A stretch of 60,231 nt of DNA from an uncultured Eubacteriales bacterium (GCA_948938605.1 CARAIG010000064.1:1-60231); one strand, 5' to 3'. Counted from the first letter of the stretch, positions 8,180 through 17,706 are shown. Program-made: numbers and translations. Notes: generated by a model from the sequence alone, not told the origin.

Positions 8180-8995
8180 ATGGCATTATTTAAGCGTAAA
8201 CAACAAGATGACGGATTTGTTAAATCCCGTTATAAATTAGGCTTGGCATTAAGCGGCGGCGGTACTCGCGGAATTGCGCACTTGGGCGTACTGCAAGCCT
8301 TTGCTGAGCAAAAAATACGCTTTGACTGTGTTGCAGGCACAAGCGCAGGCAGTCTTGTAGGTGCGCTTTACTGTGCGGGAGTAAACTTGGATGACGTAAT
8401 TGCCGAAGCGAAGTCGGTAAACCGTAAGGAATTTATAAACAGACGCTTTGCATTGGGTTCTGATTCGGCAAACATCGAGCGTTTTGCAGATAAATTTATT
8501 AAGGGTGTAACGTTTGACGAATTGAAAATACCTTTTGCCTGTGTTTCTGCTGACATAATAAGCGGCAGCGAAGTAGTGTTGGATTACGGCGAAGTGTCTA
8601 AGGCGGTTTCCGCTTCGTGCGCGGTACCTGCGTTATTCAAGCCTGTGGAATACGACGGTATGCTGCTTGTTGACGGCGGACTGCTTAACAATATGCCGGC
8701 AGACGTTTGCAGACGGCTGGGTGCGGATATTGTGGTAAGCGTCGATCTTAACCACAACCGCGGCAACAAGGGGGTGCGTCCGCGCAATTTGTTTGACACC
8801 CTTTCCGCCACGTGGAATATTACAACAAAGTCCACTATGTATAAAGGGCAAATTAACAGTGACATTGTAATTTATCCCGAACTTACCGACTACAAAAACA
8901 CATCTCTTAAAAACGTCGACGAACGCATACAAGCGGGATACGACGCTACTGTTAAAGTAATTGACGAACTAAAAAGAATATTACTAGATAAATAA
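8180..8995 (+). CDS. Patatin-like phospholipase (RssA/YchK type)
   Basis: A 271-residue single-domain acyl hydrolase. The patatin Ser-Asp dyad is clear: oxyanion loop SGGGTRGIAHLG (about residues 24-35), nucleophile elbow GTSAGS (Ser ~56) and the catalytic Asp in VDGGLLNNMP (~160). No signal peptide or membrane segment is present, so it is probably cytoplasmic or membrane-peripheral, hydrolysing lipid acyl esters (family knowledge; substrate unknown). It is apparently translated from a leaderless transcript. The next gene begins 22 bases downstream, so the pair may be cotranscribed. Confidence 0.9.
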   Translation: MALFKRKQQDDGFVKSRYKLGLALSGGGTRGIAHLGVLQAFAEQKIRFDCVAGTSAGSLVGALYCAGVNLDDVIAEAKSVNRKEFINRRFALGSDSANIERFADKFIKGVTFDELKIPFACVSADIISGSEVVLDYGEVSKAVSASCAVPALFKPVEYDGMLLVDGGLLNNMPADVCRRLGADIVVSVDLNHNRGNKGVRPRNLFDTLSATWNITTKSTMYKGQINSDIVIYPELTDYKNTSLKNVDERIQAGYDATVKVIDELKRILLDK

Positions 8996-9016
8996 CGTTA
9001 TTAAAGGAATTAACAG

Positions 9017-10930
9017 ATGAACAACTATACATTTGTTTCAAAACTTAATATAAAACGCCGGACGGTTGTTTTGCTTGCGGTAATTATCGTTGCGTCGGTA
9101 TTTGCGCTTGCTTCGTGCGATTATATTTTTGTATCGTTAAAAAGTATCAGTGCCGAGTATAACGGTGGCGACGTCGAAGTAGGCGGTGCAATAAACGTTA
9201 ACGACGTTAAAGTAACCGCACATTACAGCAACAAAACAAGCAAACAAGTAAGCAAGTTCGAACTGTCGTACGATTTTTCGTCGGCAGGTTTGCATACGGT
9301 TACCGTTTCATACGGGCATGGCGGCAAGTCGTACGATACTACGTTTACGGTAAACGTAGTGGAAAAAAACGTCCCGCCCGAACCGCAACCGATAGTATTG
9401 GCAAGCATTGCCGCAGCATATAACGGACAAAAAGTCAAGGTAAACGGTGTTATAAACAAAAACGATATTACAGTTACGGCGCATTACAGCAACAATACCG
9501 ATAAAACGGTAAGCGACTACGATTTGTTATACGATTTTTCGTCGTCTGGTCAAAAAACCGTTACCGTTACTTATAGCGAAAACGGTGTTACAAAAACCTG
9601 TGAATTTACCGTCGAAGTAATTGCAGACGAACCGATTCCCCCGACGCCCGATGTATCGCTGGAAAACATTACAGCGACATATAACGGAAGTAATATAAAA
9701 ATAGGCGCCAATCTTAATAACGATGATATCGAAGTGACTGCTTATTACAGCGACGGAAGCAGTAAAGCCGTTACTAATTTTTCGGTGGGCGGTTTCAGTT
9801 CGGCAAAGGCGGGTACTTGCGTTGTTACTGTGTCGTATACCGAAAACAACATTACTAAGGAAAGTACGGTAAGCATTACGGTAATAGACGATTCGCAATC
9901 GGTTGTAACCGAAAGCAATTTGTCCATACATTTTTTGGAATTTGAAAATCAAAGTTCGGGCGACTGCATTTACATTAAAGCAGGCGACACCGACATATTA
10001 ATTGACGCCGGCAGCATCGACGGAAGCGCCCAAACAATCGATAAATATATTAAGGAATATTGTACGGACGGAGTGCTGGAATACGTAATAGCAACGCATG
10101 CGCACACTGACCATATTTCGGCTTTTGTCGGGACCGACAGTACTCCGGGCATTATGGACAGATACAAGTGCGAAACGATTATTAAATACGCCCAAGCCGG
10201 CACAACTTCGCAAATGCGCGCAAAGTTTGAAGCAAAGTGCGAAACGCAAGTTGCTAACGGTGCAAATTTGTATACGGCACTGGATTGTATAAACAATGCT
10301 AACGGTGCGGAAAAAATTTACAATTTAACAGATGACGGTTCTATTACAATGGAAGTCCTTGACCAAAAGTATTACGCAACTAAAAGCAGTGACGAAAATA
10401 ACCACTCGGTATGCGTTATGATAAGTCAGGGCGATAAGCATTACTTATTTACCGGCGATTTGGAAGAAGGCGGTGAAAAGTCCTTGGTAGAATTAAACCC
10501 CGATTTGCCCGAAATGGTATTGTTTAAAGGCGGACATCACGGATCGTACACTGCGTCAAACGAAGTGCTGCTTGCAAAAATTAAACCGCAATACGTTTGT
10601 ATTTGCTGTTGCGCAGGCAACGTTGAGTATTTAAAGCAGGCTCCGCAAAACCTTAGTCACAGTTTCCCTGCGCAGGAAATGATTGATCGTGTTGCAAAGT
10701 ATACCGATAGGGTATATGTAACCACATTAGGGTTTATTAAATGGGACGAAAGCAAAAATAAGTATTTTAACGACGGTTATACATCAATGAACGGAAACAT
10801 TGTGTTTAGTTGTATTAACGGCGAAATTACGTTAAATTGTTCCAATAACAATCTTAAACTTAAAGATACCGATTGGTTTAAAGAAAACCGCATATGTCCC
10901 AAGGAATGGTTACCGTCGGAGTCCGCATAG
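9017..10930 (+). CDS. Lipoprotein with three Ig-like repeats and a ComEC-type metallo-beta-lactamase domain
   Basis: A 637-residue protein. A signal sequence with lipobox ALASC (~residue 34) is followed by three ~85-residue bacterial Ig-like repeats, each starting AxYNGxxVxxGxxINxxDxxVTAxYSxxT, then a metallo-beta-lactamase-fold hydrolase from ~300. Motifs: DTDILIDAG, the zinc/metal site THAHTDH, FTGDLEEGG and KGGHHGS, the pattern of the C-terminal (Rec2-like) domain of the DNA-uptake protein ComEC. Free-standing, secreted versions are common in Clostridia, and their substrate is not established; nuclease or phosphodiesterase activity is an inference. RBS AAAGGAA precedes the ATG. The next protein shares the enzymatic domain, down to the same C-terminal tail (LKLKDTDWF). 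Confidence 0.88.
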   Translation: MNNYTFVSKLNIKRRTVVLLAVIIVASVFALASCDYIFVSLKSISAEYNGGDVEVGGAINVNDVKVTAHYSNKTSKQVSKFELSYDFSSAGLHTVTVSYGHGGKSYDTTFTVNVVEKNVPPEPQPIVLASIAAAYNGQKVKVNGVINKNDITVTAHYSNNTDKTVSDYDLLYDFSSSGQKTVTVTYSENGVTKTCEFTVEVIADEPIPPTPDVSLENITATYNGSNIKIGANLNNDDIEVTAYYSDGSSKAVTNFSVGGFSSAKAGTCVVTVSYTENNITKESTVSITVIDDSQSVVTESNLSIHFLEFENQSSGDCIYIKAGDTDILIDAGSIDGSAQTIDKYIKEYCTDGVLEYVIATHAHTDHISAFVGTDSTPGIMDRYKCETIIKYAQAGTTSQMRAKFEAKCETQVANGANLYTALDCINNANGAEKIYNLTDDGSITMEVLDQKYYATKSSDENNHSVCVMISQGDKHYLFTGDLEEGGEKSLVELNPDLPEMVLFKGGHHGSYTASNEVLLAKIKPQYVCICCCAGNVEYLKQAPQNLSHSFPAQEMIDRVAKYTDRVYVTTLGFIKWDESKNKYFNDGYTSMNGNIVFSCINGEITLNCSNNNLKLKDTDWFKENRICPKEWLPSESA

Positions 10931-11006
10931 AAATAAACAAATAATATATTTAACACATACAATAACTAACGGCACAATTTAGTCGGTTTGGGGGAAATAA
11001 ATTACT

Positions 11007-12416
11007 ATGGCAGAAAAAAAGCCGTCAAACGGCAAATCTAAAAGCACTAAAAAAACGACGGGTAAAAGCAGTACCAAAACTAACGTCAACCGCGTTGTTA
11101 AAGCGGCTAAAAAAATAGATACAAGTAAAAGTTTTAAGGAAAACAAGGATGCGTTTACCGATGTAGTGGTTGCAACGGCAACATCGGCAAGCCGCGCGCA
11201 AAACAAAAAACAACGTAAATTTTTTGTTGTTTTAACGGTTATACTTGTAGTCGTTTTAATTGCGGTTGCAGTGTACGGATACTTTAACGGATGGTTTAAT
11301 ACTGTAATTTACGGCGAATCGGGTTATGTTAACGGAAACGTCAACAGCGAAACATACGACGTTGCAGTGATTAATCAGCAGGAATTATCCATTCACTTTT
11401 TGGATTTGGGTAACAAGTACGTGGGGGACTCCGTCTACATAAAAGCGGGCGATACCGATATTTTAATCGATGCGGGCAGCCGTCAAAGTTCGGCGGAAAC
11501 CATTACAAAATATATCAACCAATACGTTACCGATAACAAACTGGAATACGTTATAGCAACCCACGCTCACCAAGACCATATTGCAGGTTTTGTAGGCACA
11601 AACAAGGCGAAGGGCATTTTTGAAGCGTTTAAAGTGGATACAATTATCGACTTTGCACTGACTAACCAAAATACAACTACCGATGGCGGTAAAAACACAT
11701 TGTACGGCAATTATCTTGAAAAACGCAATGCGGCGGTAAACAGCGGCGCAACGCGTTATTCGGCGGCGGACTGCTTTAACAATGCAAACGGAGCAAAGGA
11801 TACGTATCAACTGTCCGATACGGTGGAGTTGGAAATCCTTTACAATTTCTATTACGAAAATAAGTCGAGCGACGAAAACAACTACTCGGTGTGTGTAATG
11901 GTTAATCAAAAAGTGGACGAAAGCAATACCAACCATTACTTCTTTTCGGGCGATTTGGAAAAAGAAGGGGAAGAAAAGATGGTGGAGTATTACGAACGCG
12001 AAGACACGCCGACGCTTCCCAACTGCACGTTGTACAAGGCGGGACATCACGGAAGTAAGACGTCCAGTTCGCCGGCATTGCTTGCAAAGTTGAAACCCGA
12101 ATACGTGTGCATATGCACATGCGCGGGCACAAGCGAATATACTTCGGCAAACGACAATCAATTTCCCACACAGCAGTTTGTAGATAACATTGCACCGTAT
12201 ACCGACAAGGTTTACGTGACGACGCAAGTGGACTTTTATTGCGACAAAGGTTGGTCTAGCAAAGGCACAGTAAAGGCAATGAACGGCAATATCGTGTTTG
12301 GTTGCACTAACGGCAACATTACAATGTATTTTACCAATAACGACCTTAAACTTAAAGATACCGATTGGTTTAAGGATAAGCGCATTTGCCCTGCGGCTTG
12401 GAAAGAAGAACAATGA
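11007..12416 (+). CDS. Membrane-anchored ComEC-type metallo-beta-lactamase protein
   Basis: A 469-residue protein. The first ~70 residues are cytoplasmic and very Lys/Thr/Ser-rich (repeated KSTKKTTGKSSTK-like sequence), then one membrane segment (~74-93), then an external metallo-beta-lactamase domain. It has the same motifs as the preceding gene product (DTDILIDAG, THAHQDH, FSGDLEKEG, KAGHHGSKTS) and the same C-terminal LKLKDTDWFKDKRICP. The pair is an evident duplication with different anchors: one lipid-anchored with Ig repeats, one transmembrane with a basic tail. RBS GGGGAAA precedes the ATG. Its TGA overlaps the ATG of aroC (ATGA), so it is translationally coupled to the shikimate genes, an odd partnership. 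Confidence 0.87.
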   Translation: MAEKKPSNGKSKSTKKTTGKSSTKTNVNRVVKAAKKIDTSKSFKENKDAFTDVVVATATSASRAQNKKQRKFFVVLTVILVVVLIAVAVYGYFNGWFNTVIYGESGYVNGNVNSETYDVAVINQQELSIHFLDLGNKYVGDSVYIKAGDTDILIDAGSRQSSAETITKYINQYVTDNKLEYVIATHAHQDHIAGFVGTNKAKGIFEAFKVDTIIDFALTNQNTTTDGGKNTLYGNYLEKRNAAVNSGATRYSAADCFNNANGAKDTYQLSDTVELEILYNFYYENKSSDENNYSVCVMVNQKVDESNTNHYFFSGDLEKEGEEKMVEYYEREDTPTLPNCTLYKAGHHGSKTSSSPALLAKLKPEYVCICTCAGTSEYTSANDNQFPTQQFVDNIAPYTDKVYVTTQVDFYCDKGWSSKGTVKAMNGNIVFGCTNGNITMYFTNNDLKLKDTDWFKDKRICPAAWKEEQ

Positions 12417-13459
12417 TTACGTTTGAATTTTACGGTACGTCGCACGGCAACGGTTACGGCGGTGTAATCAAGGGGCTGCCCAATGGTTTTACTTTTAACG
12501 TAGACTTTGTTAACAAACAGTTGGAAAACCGAAAAACGGGTTACGGGCGCAGCGGCAGACAACTAGATGCCGACACAGTAATGTTTAAGGGGTTTTCGCA
12601 AACGGTTACCGTTTGCGGCGATTTGGAATTTTTTATACCAAACAGCAAACAGGAAAACCGCGCAGACATTACCGCATTGCGCAGCGGACACATCGACGTA
12701 GTAGGACAAGCCCGTTATGTCGGCAAAACGGTAAGGGAACTTAACGAACTGTATTCTGCACGTAGCAGCGCGTGTTACGTGGTGTTAGGCGCAATATGCA
12801 AGCAGTATTTGGAAACTTACGGCATACATACCTACCACTATACTTACAGTATTGGCGGCATTGCAAGCCGCAACAGATACCGCTTTGGAATAAGCGAAAA
12901 GGACGAACATTTTGCTGTCTTTCACTGTCCTTGCAGATACGCTACAAACCTAATTAAACAGCGTGTGGACGAAGCAAAAGCCGCAGGCAACAGTCTGGGC
13001 GGAACGGCGGTTGTCGGTGCGTGCGGCGTTCCTATGGGCTTAGGACAAGCGTTGCCGTATTACGAAAAATTGGATGCTGTAATTTCCGCTAACCTTATGG
13101 GGATCCCGTCGGTTAAAGGAGTGTCGTTCGGCATAGGGGACAAGTATGCGCAATTGACGGGCAAGGAATGCTGCGACAAACTTATAAATAACAACGGCAA
13201 AATAGAATATGCTACAAATAACTGCGGCGGAATTGTGGCGGGAATAACTACGGGACAAGATATCGTTTGCAAGCTGATTGTAAAACCAGTCCCCACAGTC
13301 AAGGGGGTAAAAACCGTAGATAGCGTTACGCTAACCGAAACGGACGCACATTACGAACGCGCAGATACTTGCGTTGTTCCTAACGTCGGCGTAATAGGGG
13401 AAAACATCTTAGCGTATGTGTTGCTGAACCAACTGTTAAAACAAGGAATGATTAAATGA
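12413..13459 (+). CDS. aroC: Chorismate synthase
   Basis: A 348-residue enzyme converting EPSP to chorismate, the last step of the shikimate pathway, using reduced FMN. Family signatures: the N-terminal YGTSHGNGYGGVIKG, the central IGGIASR region, SLGGTAVVGACGVPMGLG and NNCGGIVAGITTG. The usual final block (a PRAVPVVEAM-like segment) is diverged to VPNVGVIGEN. The start at 12413 is chosen because it begins at the conserved MITFEFYGTSHG and overlaps the preceding stop as ATGA; a longer frame exists upstream but would run into the previous gene. Its own stop overlaps the aroB start. First gene of the cluster aroC-aroB-aroA/E-aroQ-aroK. Confidence 0.93.
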   Translation: MITFEFYGTSHGNGYGGVIKGLPNGFTFNVDFVNKQLENRKTGYGRSGRQLDADTVMFKGFSQTVTVCGDLEFFIPNSKQENRADITALRSGHIDVVGQARYVGKTVRELNELYSARSSACYVVLGAICKQYLETYGIHTYHYTYSIGGIASRNRYRFGISEKDEHFAVFHCPCRYATNLIKQRVDEAKAAGNSLGGTAVVGACGVPMGLGQALPYYEKLDAVISANLMGIPSVKGVSFGIGDKYAQLTGKECCDKLINNNGKIEYATNNCGGIVAGITTGQDIVCKLIVKPVPTVKGVKTVDSVTLTETDAHYERADTCVVPNVGVIGENILAYVLLNQLLKQGMIK

Positions 13460-14364
13460 TAACTTTTAAAAAGTTCGATTTGTCCGACTACAAGGACTGT
13501 TTGATTGTAACGGATAAAAAAATTGCCGAAATATATTCTATATACGGAAGTAACGTATACTTGTTGCCGCAAGGGGAGCAAGCAAAGTCATTCCGCCAAG
13601 TACACGATCTTTGCCAATGGTTTTTGATACGCAATTTAAACAAAGGCGGAAATGTGGTTGCAATAGGCGGTGGCAGTATAGGCGATACGGTAGGTTTTGC
13701 TTGCAGCATTTACAAGCGGGGGAGTGTACGTCTTACGCATATTCCCACAACATTACTTGCGCAAATCGACAGCAGTATCGGCGGTAAAACCGCACTGGAC
13801 ATTAACGGCGTTAAAAATGCGGTGGGTACTTTTTTCAAGGCGGATACCGTAATAGACGTAAATTTTTTAAAGACGCTTGACGTAAAACAAACAAAGTCGG
13901 GTATGGGGGAATTGATTAAATACCGTATGTTGTCCGACGATGTCAACGGTAAATTTAACGGCGAAGTTACCGAACAGGTAATTAAGGCTTGCGTAGAATT
14001 TAAACAAAGCGTATGCGAACTTGACCCGTTTGACCAAAACGTACGCAAAAAACTCAATTTCGGGCATACGTTAGGACACAGTATGGAAATTGACCATGAT
14101 TTGCAGCACGGTTTTGCCGTTGCAAACGGAATGTATTACGAAACGAAATTGGCATATAAGTTGAACAAATGCAGTAAGGAGTATTGTGAACATTGGACGA
14201 AAGTAATTGCCGATATGTTTAAAATATTACCGATAGACGTTAGTGACGTTATGCTGTCGCAACACGACAAAAAAAATTCCGACAATGGCATATGCTTTGT
14301 TTTGCCTGACAATTTTGACGAAACGTATTTGACGTTAGAACAAGTATTGGATATTTTATGCTAA
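13456..14364 (+). CDS. aroB: 3-Dehydroquinate synthase
   Basis: A 302-residue protein, shorter than the usual ~350. It cyclises DAHP to 3-dehydroquinate, requiring NAD and a divalent metal. Visible signatures are GEQAKSF, the dinucleotide site AIGGGSIGDTVGF, IPTTLLAQIDSSIGGKTALD, GMGELIKY and the metal-binding LNFGHTLGHSME with a further His in LQHGFAVANGM. Starts with ATGA overlapping aroC and ends overlapping the start of the aroA/aroE fusion, so translation is coupled. Confidence 0.95.
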   Translation: MITFKKFDLSDYKDCLIVTDKKIAEIYSIYGSNVYLLPQGEQAKSFRQVHDLCQWFLIRNLNKGGNVVAIGGGSIGDTVGFACSIYKRGSVRLTHIPTTLLAQIDSSIGGKTALDINGVKNAVGTFFKADTVIDVNFLKTLDVKQTKSGMGELIKYRMLSDDVNGKFNGEVTEQVIKACVEFKQSVCELDPFDQNVRKKLNFGHTLGHSMEIDHDLQHGFAVANGMYYETKLAYKLNKCSKEYCEHWTKVIADMFKILPIDVSDVMLSQHDKKNSDNGICFVLPDNFDETYLTLEQVLDILC

Positions 14365-16343
14365 CACTAAACGGACAATTTAATATAAATCCAAGCGTTG
14401 TGCGCGGAGACAAGTCGATAAGTCACCGCGCTTTGATTTTGGCGTCTATTGCAAACGGTAAAAGCGTAATTAAAAACTTGCCGTACAGTCGCGACGTAAT
14501 GGCTACCGTCGACTGTTTGCGAACACTCGGTGCTAAAATAGTACTTGATGACAATACGGCAACTGTTGAACCCATAAAAGGCGTTAAAAACAATGTGACG
14601 CTAAACTGTCAAAACAGCGGAACTACCGCAAGACTGCTTGCGGGACTAGTTGCAGGATTGGGCGTTAGAGCCAAATTTATAGGGGACGGTTCGTTAATGA
14701 AACGACCTATGGACAGAGTGCTTAAACCGTTAACGCAATTAGGCGCAAATTTTTGCAAGGATGAAAACTGTCTGTTTGAAAGTTTGGGCGGTAAACTAAA
14801 CGGAAAAGTAATTTACTCCGAAGTCGATTCGGCGCAGGTAAAAAGCGCTGTGTTGATAGCGGGACTTTTTGCCGACGGGCAAACGACTTATGTCGAACAA
14901 ACGCATACGCGCAATCATACCGAATTGATGATGGACGTAATGGGTGCTGATATTAGCGTTAACGGTTTGTCCGTAACTGTCGGCAAAAGCACGCTGAACT
15001 GCTTAAATACCGATATCCCTTGCGACTTGTCGTCAACGGCGTTTTTGGCGTGCGCGGCATTAATTTGCCACAAACCGACTGTATTTAAAAACGTACTGCT
15101 TAACGACAGACGGACAGGGTTTTTAAAGATACTTAAAGCAAGCGGTGCAAATATTCGCTGTGATTGCGTTCGCGTATGCAACGGTGAAAAAGTCGGCGAT
15201 ATATTAGTAGAAACAAGCAATTTGACGCCTTTGTTTGCGTCGTATGCCGATGTTTGCGATTCTATCGACGAACTGCCCGTACTTGCTGCGGTGGCTTTGA
15301 CGGTTAAAGGCAAGCACGTGTTCGAAAACGTTTGCGAACTTAAATACAAGGAAAGCAACCGTATTCAAGCAATTATAGATACTGCAAAAGCGTGCAATCA
15401 ACAAGCGGTTTTCGACGGCACTAATTTGACGTTGACTTCCGACGGCATACTGCCGAAATATCCGCGTTTTACAAGTTACAACGACCACAGGATGGCTATG
15501 GCGCAAACAGTGCTATGCTTGGCTTGCGGCGGCGGAAGCATCGACGAAACGCCGTTTGACGTGTCCTGTGCGGAGTTTTGCCAAGCGCTTGGTTTAAACG
15601 AATACAATTTTGGTTTAATAGGCTGCGATGTTAAAAACAGCCGTTCGCCTTTACTTATGGAACACTTGGCAAATTGCGCAAACATCACTTGCCGATACGA
15701 TTTAATTCAGTTAAACTGCGATGTTACCGACGACGATATACTTAAAGTAATACACTCGCACGACGGACTAAACATAACAATGCCGTTTAAGGCACGTGCG
15801 GCAAGTTTGCTTAATGCAGATGACATATCGGTAAATACTGTCGGGAAAAGCATTAGACCGCAATCTACCGACGGTTACGGCATTGTAAAGGCATTAACTA
15901 GCAGCAACATCGACTTTGCAAACAAGCCGCTTTGGATAGTGGGTGCCGGGGGCGCATCGGTTGCGTGTATCGAAACGTTATTGAAATACGGCTGTAAAAT
16001 GCAAGTAATCAACCGAACTCAAAGTCACGCCGATATGCTTACGCAAAAATACGGCTTGTCGACTAATATAACCGAACCGTACGGCATTTTAAGTTTTGTC
16101 CCCGAATGTCAATTCGAACAAAACATAAAACTGCCGGACAGCTGTAAGTTTGTGTTAGTTTCCGCTTACAAGGGACAAAGCAGATTGAAAGAGCAAGCGT
16201 TAAGGCGCGGTTTAATGTACATTGACGGACTTAAAATGCTGTATCATCAGGGCGCAAAAAGTTTTGCGTTGTGGACGGGTACCGATATTCAAGACGACTA
16301 CGAACATTTCGAACGGTTTGTAAAAAGTTGTAATATAGGTTAA
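14358..16343 (+). CDS. aroA-aroE: Fusion: EPSP synthase (AroA) + shikimate dehydrogenase (AroE)
   Basis: 661 residues in one continuous frame. Residues ~1-413 are EPSP synthase: RGDKSISHRA, QNSGTTARLLAG, GDGSLMKRPM, DELPVLAAVAL, KYKESNRIQAI and YNDHRMAMA, all in order. Residues ~415-661 are shikimate dehydrogenase: the N-terminal GLIGCDVKNSRSPLLMEH, catalytic Lys in NITMPFKA, the Asp in QSTDGYG, the NADP-binding GAGGASVAC, the cofactor-phosphate segment NRTQSH, and LKMLYHQGA near the end. The linker is only a few residues. The protein would carry out the reduction of 3-dehydroshikimate and the later condensation of shikimate-3-phosphate with PEP, while the kinase for the step between is separate (16956). 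Both active sites look intact. No DAHP synthase gene is present in the window. Confidence 0.93.
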   Translation: MLTLNGQFNINPSVVRGDKSISHRALILASIANGKSVIKNLPYSRDVMATVDCLRTLGAKIVLDDNTATVEPIKGVKNNVTLNCQNSGTTARLLAGLVAGLGVRAKFIGDGSLMKRPMDRVLKPLTQLGANFCKDENCLFESLGGKLNGKVIYSEVDSAQVKSAVLIAGLFADGQTTYVEQTHTRNHTELMMDVMGADISVNGLSVTVGKSTLNCLNTDIPCDLSSTAFLACAALICHKPTVFKNVLLNDRRTGFLKILKASGANIRCDCVRVCNGEKVGDILVETSNLTPLFASYADVCDSIDELPVLAAVALTVKGKHVFENVCELKYKESNRIQAIIDTAKACNQQAVFDGTNLTLTSDGILPKYPRFTSYNDHRMAMAQTVLCLACGGGSIDETPFDVSCAEFCQALGLNEYNFGLIGCDVKNSRSPLLMEHLANCANITCRYDLIQLNCDVTDDDILKVIHSHDGLNITMPFKARAASLLNADDISVNTVGKSIRPQSTDGYGIVKALTSSNIDFANKPLWIVGAGGASVACIETLLKYGCKMQVINRTQSHADMLTQKYGLSTNITEPYGILSFVPECQFEQNIKLPDSCKFVLVSAYKGQSRLKEQALRRGLMYIDGLKMLYHQGAKSFALWTGTDIQDDYEHFERFVKSCNIG

Positions 16344-16418
16344 TTGCAGGTTTGGATATTTAATAAATTCGGAAGTGCTTTAAAAGGCATTATGCTGTAA
16401 TAATTAAAAGGATAAAAT

Positions 16419-16853
16419 ATGAAAATTTTATTGTTAAACGGTGTAAATATGAATATGCTGGGCAAGCGTGACAGCAAACATTACGGAACAGATACGCTTG
16501 CCGAATTGGAAAAAAAAGTGACGGCATATGCTAAATCAAAAGGTGTGAATGTTGTTTGTGCGCAAAGTAATTGCGAAGGTAAGCTTGTAAATATGCTTCA
16601 ACAGGCGGATTGCGACGCGGTAATATTTAATGCGGGGGCGTACAGTCATTACAGCTATGCTTTGCGCGACTGTATCGAATGTATCGGCATTCCCGTTGTA
16701 GTGGTGCATATGTCGGATATTTATAATCGCGAAGATTTCCGTAAGGTTGACGTTTTAAAGGACGTATCTTCGGGGTACTGTTACGGCAAAGGAACGCAAA
16801 GTTATTTAGACGCCGTCGACTGCGCCATTAATATTGTAAAAGGCAGACAATAA
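16419..16853 (+). CDS. aroQ: Type II 3-dehydroquinate dehydratase
   Basis: A 144-residue flavodoxin-fold, normally dodecameric enzyme that dehydrates 3-dehydroquinate to 3-dehydroshikimate. Signatures: NGVNMNMLGKRDSKHYGTDT (catalytic Tyr and Arg region), the Asn/His site FNAGAYSHYSYALRD, VVHMSDIYNREDFRK. RBS AAAAGGA before the ATG. It follows the aroA/aroE fusion after a 75-base gap and completes the step between AroB and AroE, so all reactions from DAHP to chorismate are encoded in 12.4-17.5 kb. Confidence 0.95.
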   Translation: MKILLLNGVNMNMLGKRDSKHYGTDTLAELEKKVTAYAKSKGVNVVCAQSNCEGKLVNMLQQADCDAVIFNAGAYSHYSYALRDCIECIGIPVVVVHMSDIYNREDFRKVDVLKDVSSGYCYGKGTQSYLDAVDCAINIVKGRQ

Positions 16854-16955
16854 ATTTGTAGTAGGGCTTAAACGTTTTTACCGAGAGTTGCCTTTATATA
16901 AAGCGTTAAAAATATCGCAAATATTTGGACGGCTTATAGGAAAATTTTTGAATTT

Positions 16956-17459
16956 ATGAAAATAGTATTAATAGGTTCTGCTTGCTGTTACAAAACGTCG
17001 GCAGGCAAACTGATTGCTGAAAAACTCAATTGCAAACATATAGATTTGGACGAACAAATCGAACAAACCGCAAACAAAAGCATTTCCGACATTTTTGCAT
17101 TGTACGGCGAAGCGGAATTTAGGAATTTGGAACGTCACGCATTACTTGCCGTTGCGGATTGCGAAAACGCCGTAATATCCTGCGGCGGCGGCACCGTTAC
17201 GTGTTTCGATTTTGAAAGACTTGCGCGCGGCTCTTTGGTGGTGTGGCTTAAAGCAAATGCGCATACCGTTGTTTCGCGCTTGGGAGGTATTCCCCGTCCG
17301 TTATACGACGGCAAAAGCGTTTTGGATATAGACAAATTGATTGACGCCCGTACGCCGTATTATGAAAAATACGCAAACTTAATTGTTAATACAGACGGCT
17401 TAACAAGCAATCAAGTTGCCGATCTTGTGTTACGGCAAATTAACGAACATAAATGTTGA
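16956..17459 (+). CDS. aroK: Shikimate kinase with an atypical P-loop
   Basis: A 167-residue P-loop kinase. Shikimate-binding motifs are present: DLDEQIE (~residue 32), FRNLE (~51), SCGGGT (~75) and the lid/Arg region GGIPRPLYDG (~110). The Walker A segment reads GSACCYKTS instead of the usual GxxGxGKS/T: the Lys-Thr is kept but the Gly before Lys is Tyr and the middle Gly is Cys. The remaining fold looks complete, so activity is likely but unproven. The ATG at 16956 is preceded by a weak AGGAAAA. Last gene of the shikimate block; a terminator follows at 17577. Confidence 0.87.
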   Translation: MKIVLIGSACCYKTSAGKLIAEKLNCKHIDLDEQIEQTANKSISDIFALYGEAEFRNLERHALLAVADCENAVISCGGGTVTCFDFERLARGSLVVWLKANAHTVVSRLGGIPRPLYDGKSVLDIDKLIDARTPYYEKYANLIVNTDGLTSNQVADLVLRQINEHKC

Positions 17460-17576
17460 ATAACATATAATAGCGGGTTTACCTTTGCTGTTAACTAGCG
17501 TAACGGCAGTATGATTGTGAGTACCAATCCATAGCAATCAAAAAAGGTATTAACGAATTTAATATACTTGCAATAA

Positions 17577-17605
17577 AACAAGGCTTTAAGTTGCCTTGTT
17601 TTTTG
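17577..17605 (+). terminator. Intrinsic terminator after aroK
   Basis: Stem AACAAGGC / GCCTTGTT with a loop of about 8 bases and a T tract. The rest of the 306-base gap 17460-17765 shows only this and the hairpin at 17707. Confidence 0.8.
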
Positions 17606-17706
17606 TTAGATGGTTTATATCTAATTTGTTCGTTTATATACTCTATTTTGTAAATACGTATATGCGGTTCCGTCGCATTACTATTTGACGCAGTTGCATT
17701 GACATA

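Noticed and set aside
11463..12413. Long minus-strand open frame (316 codons)
   Set aside because: It is the shadow of the metallo-beta-lactamase gene; Cys/Arg/His-rich, without RBS or domain.
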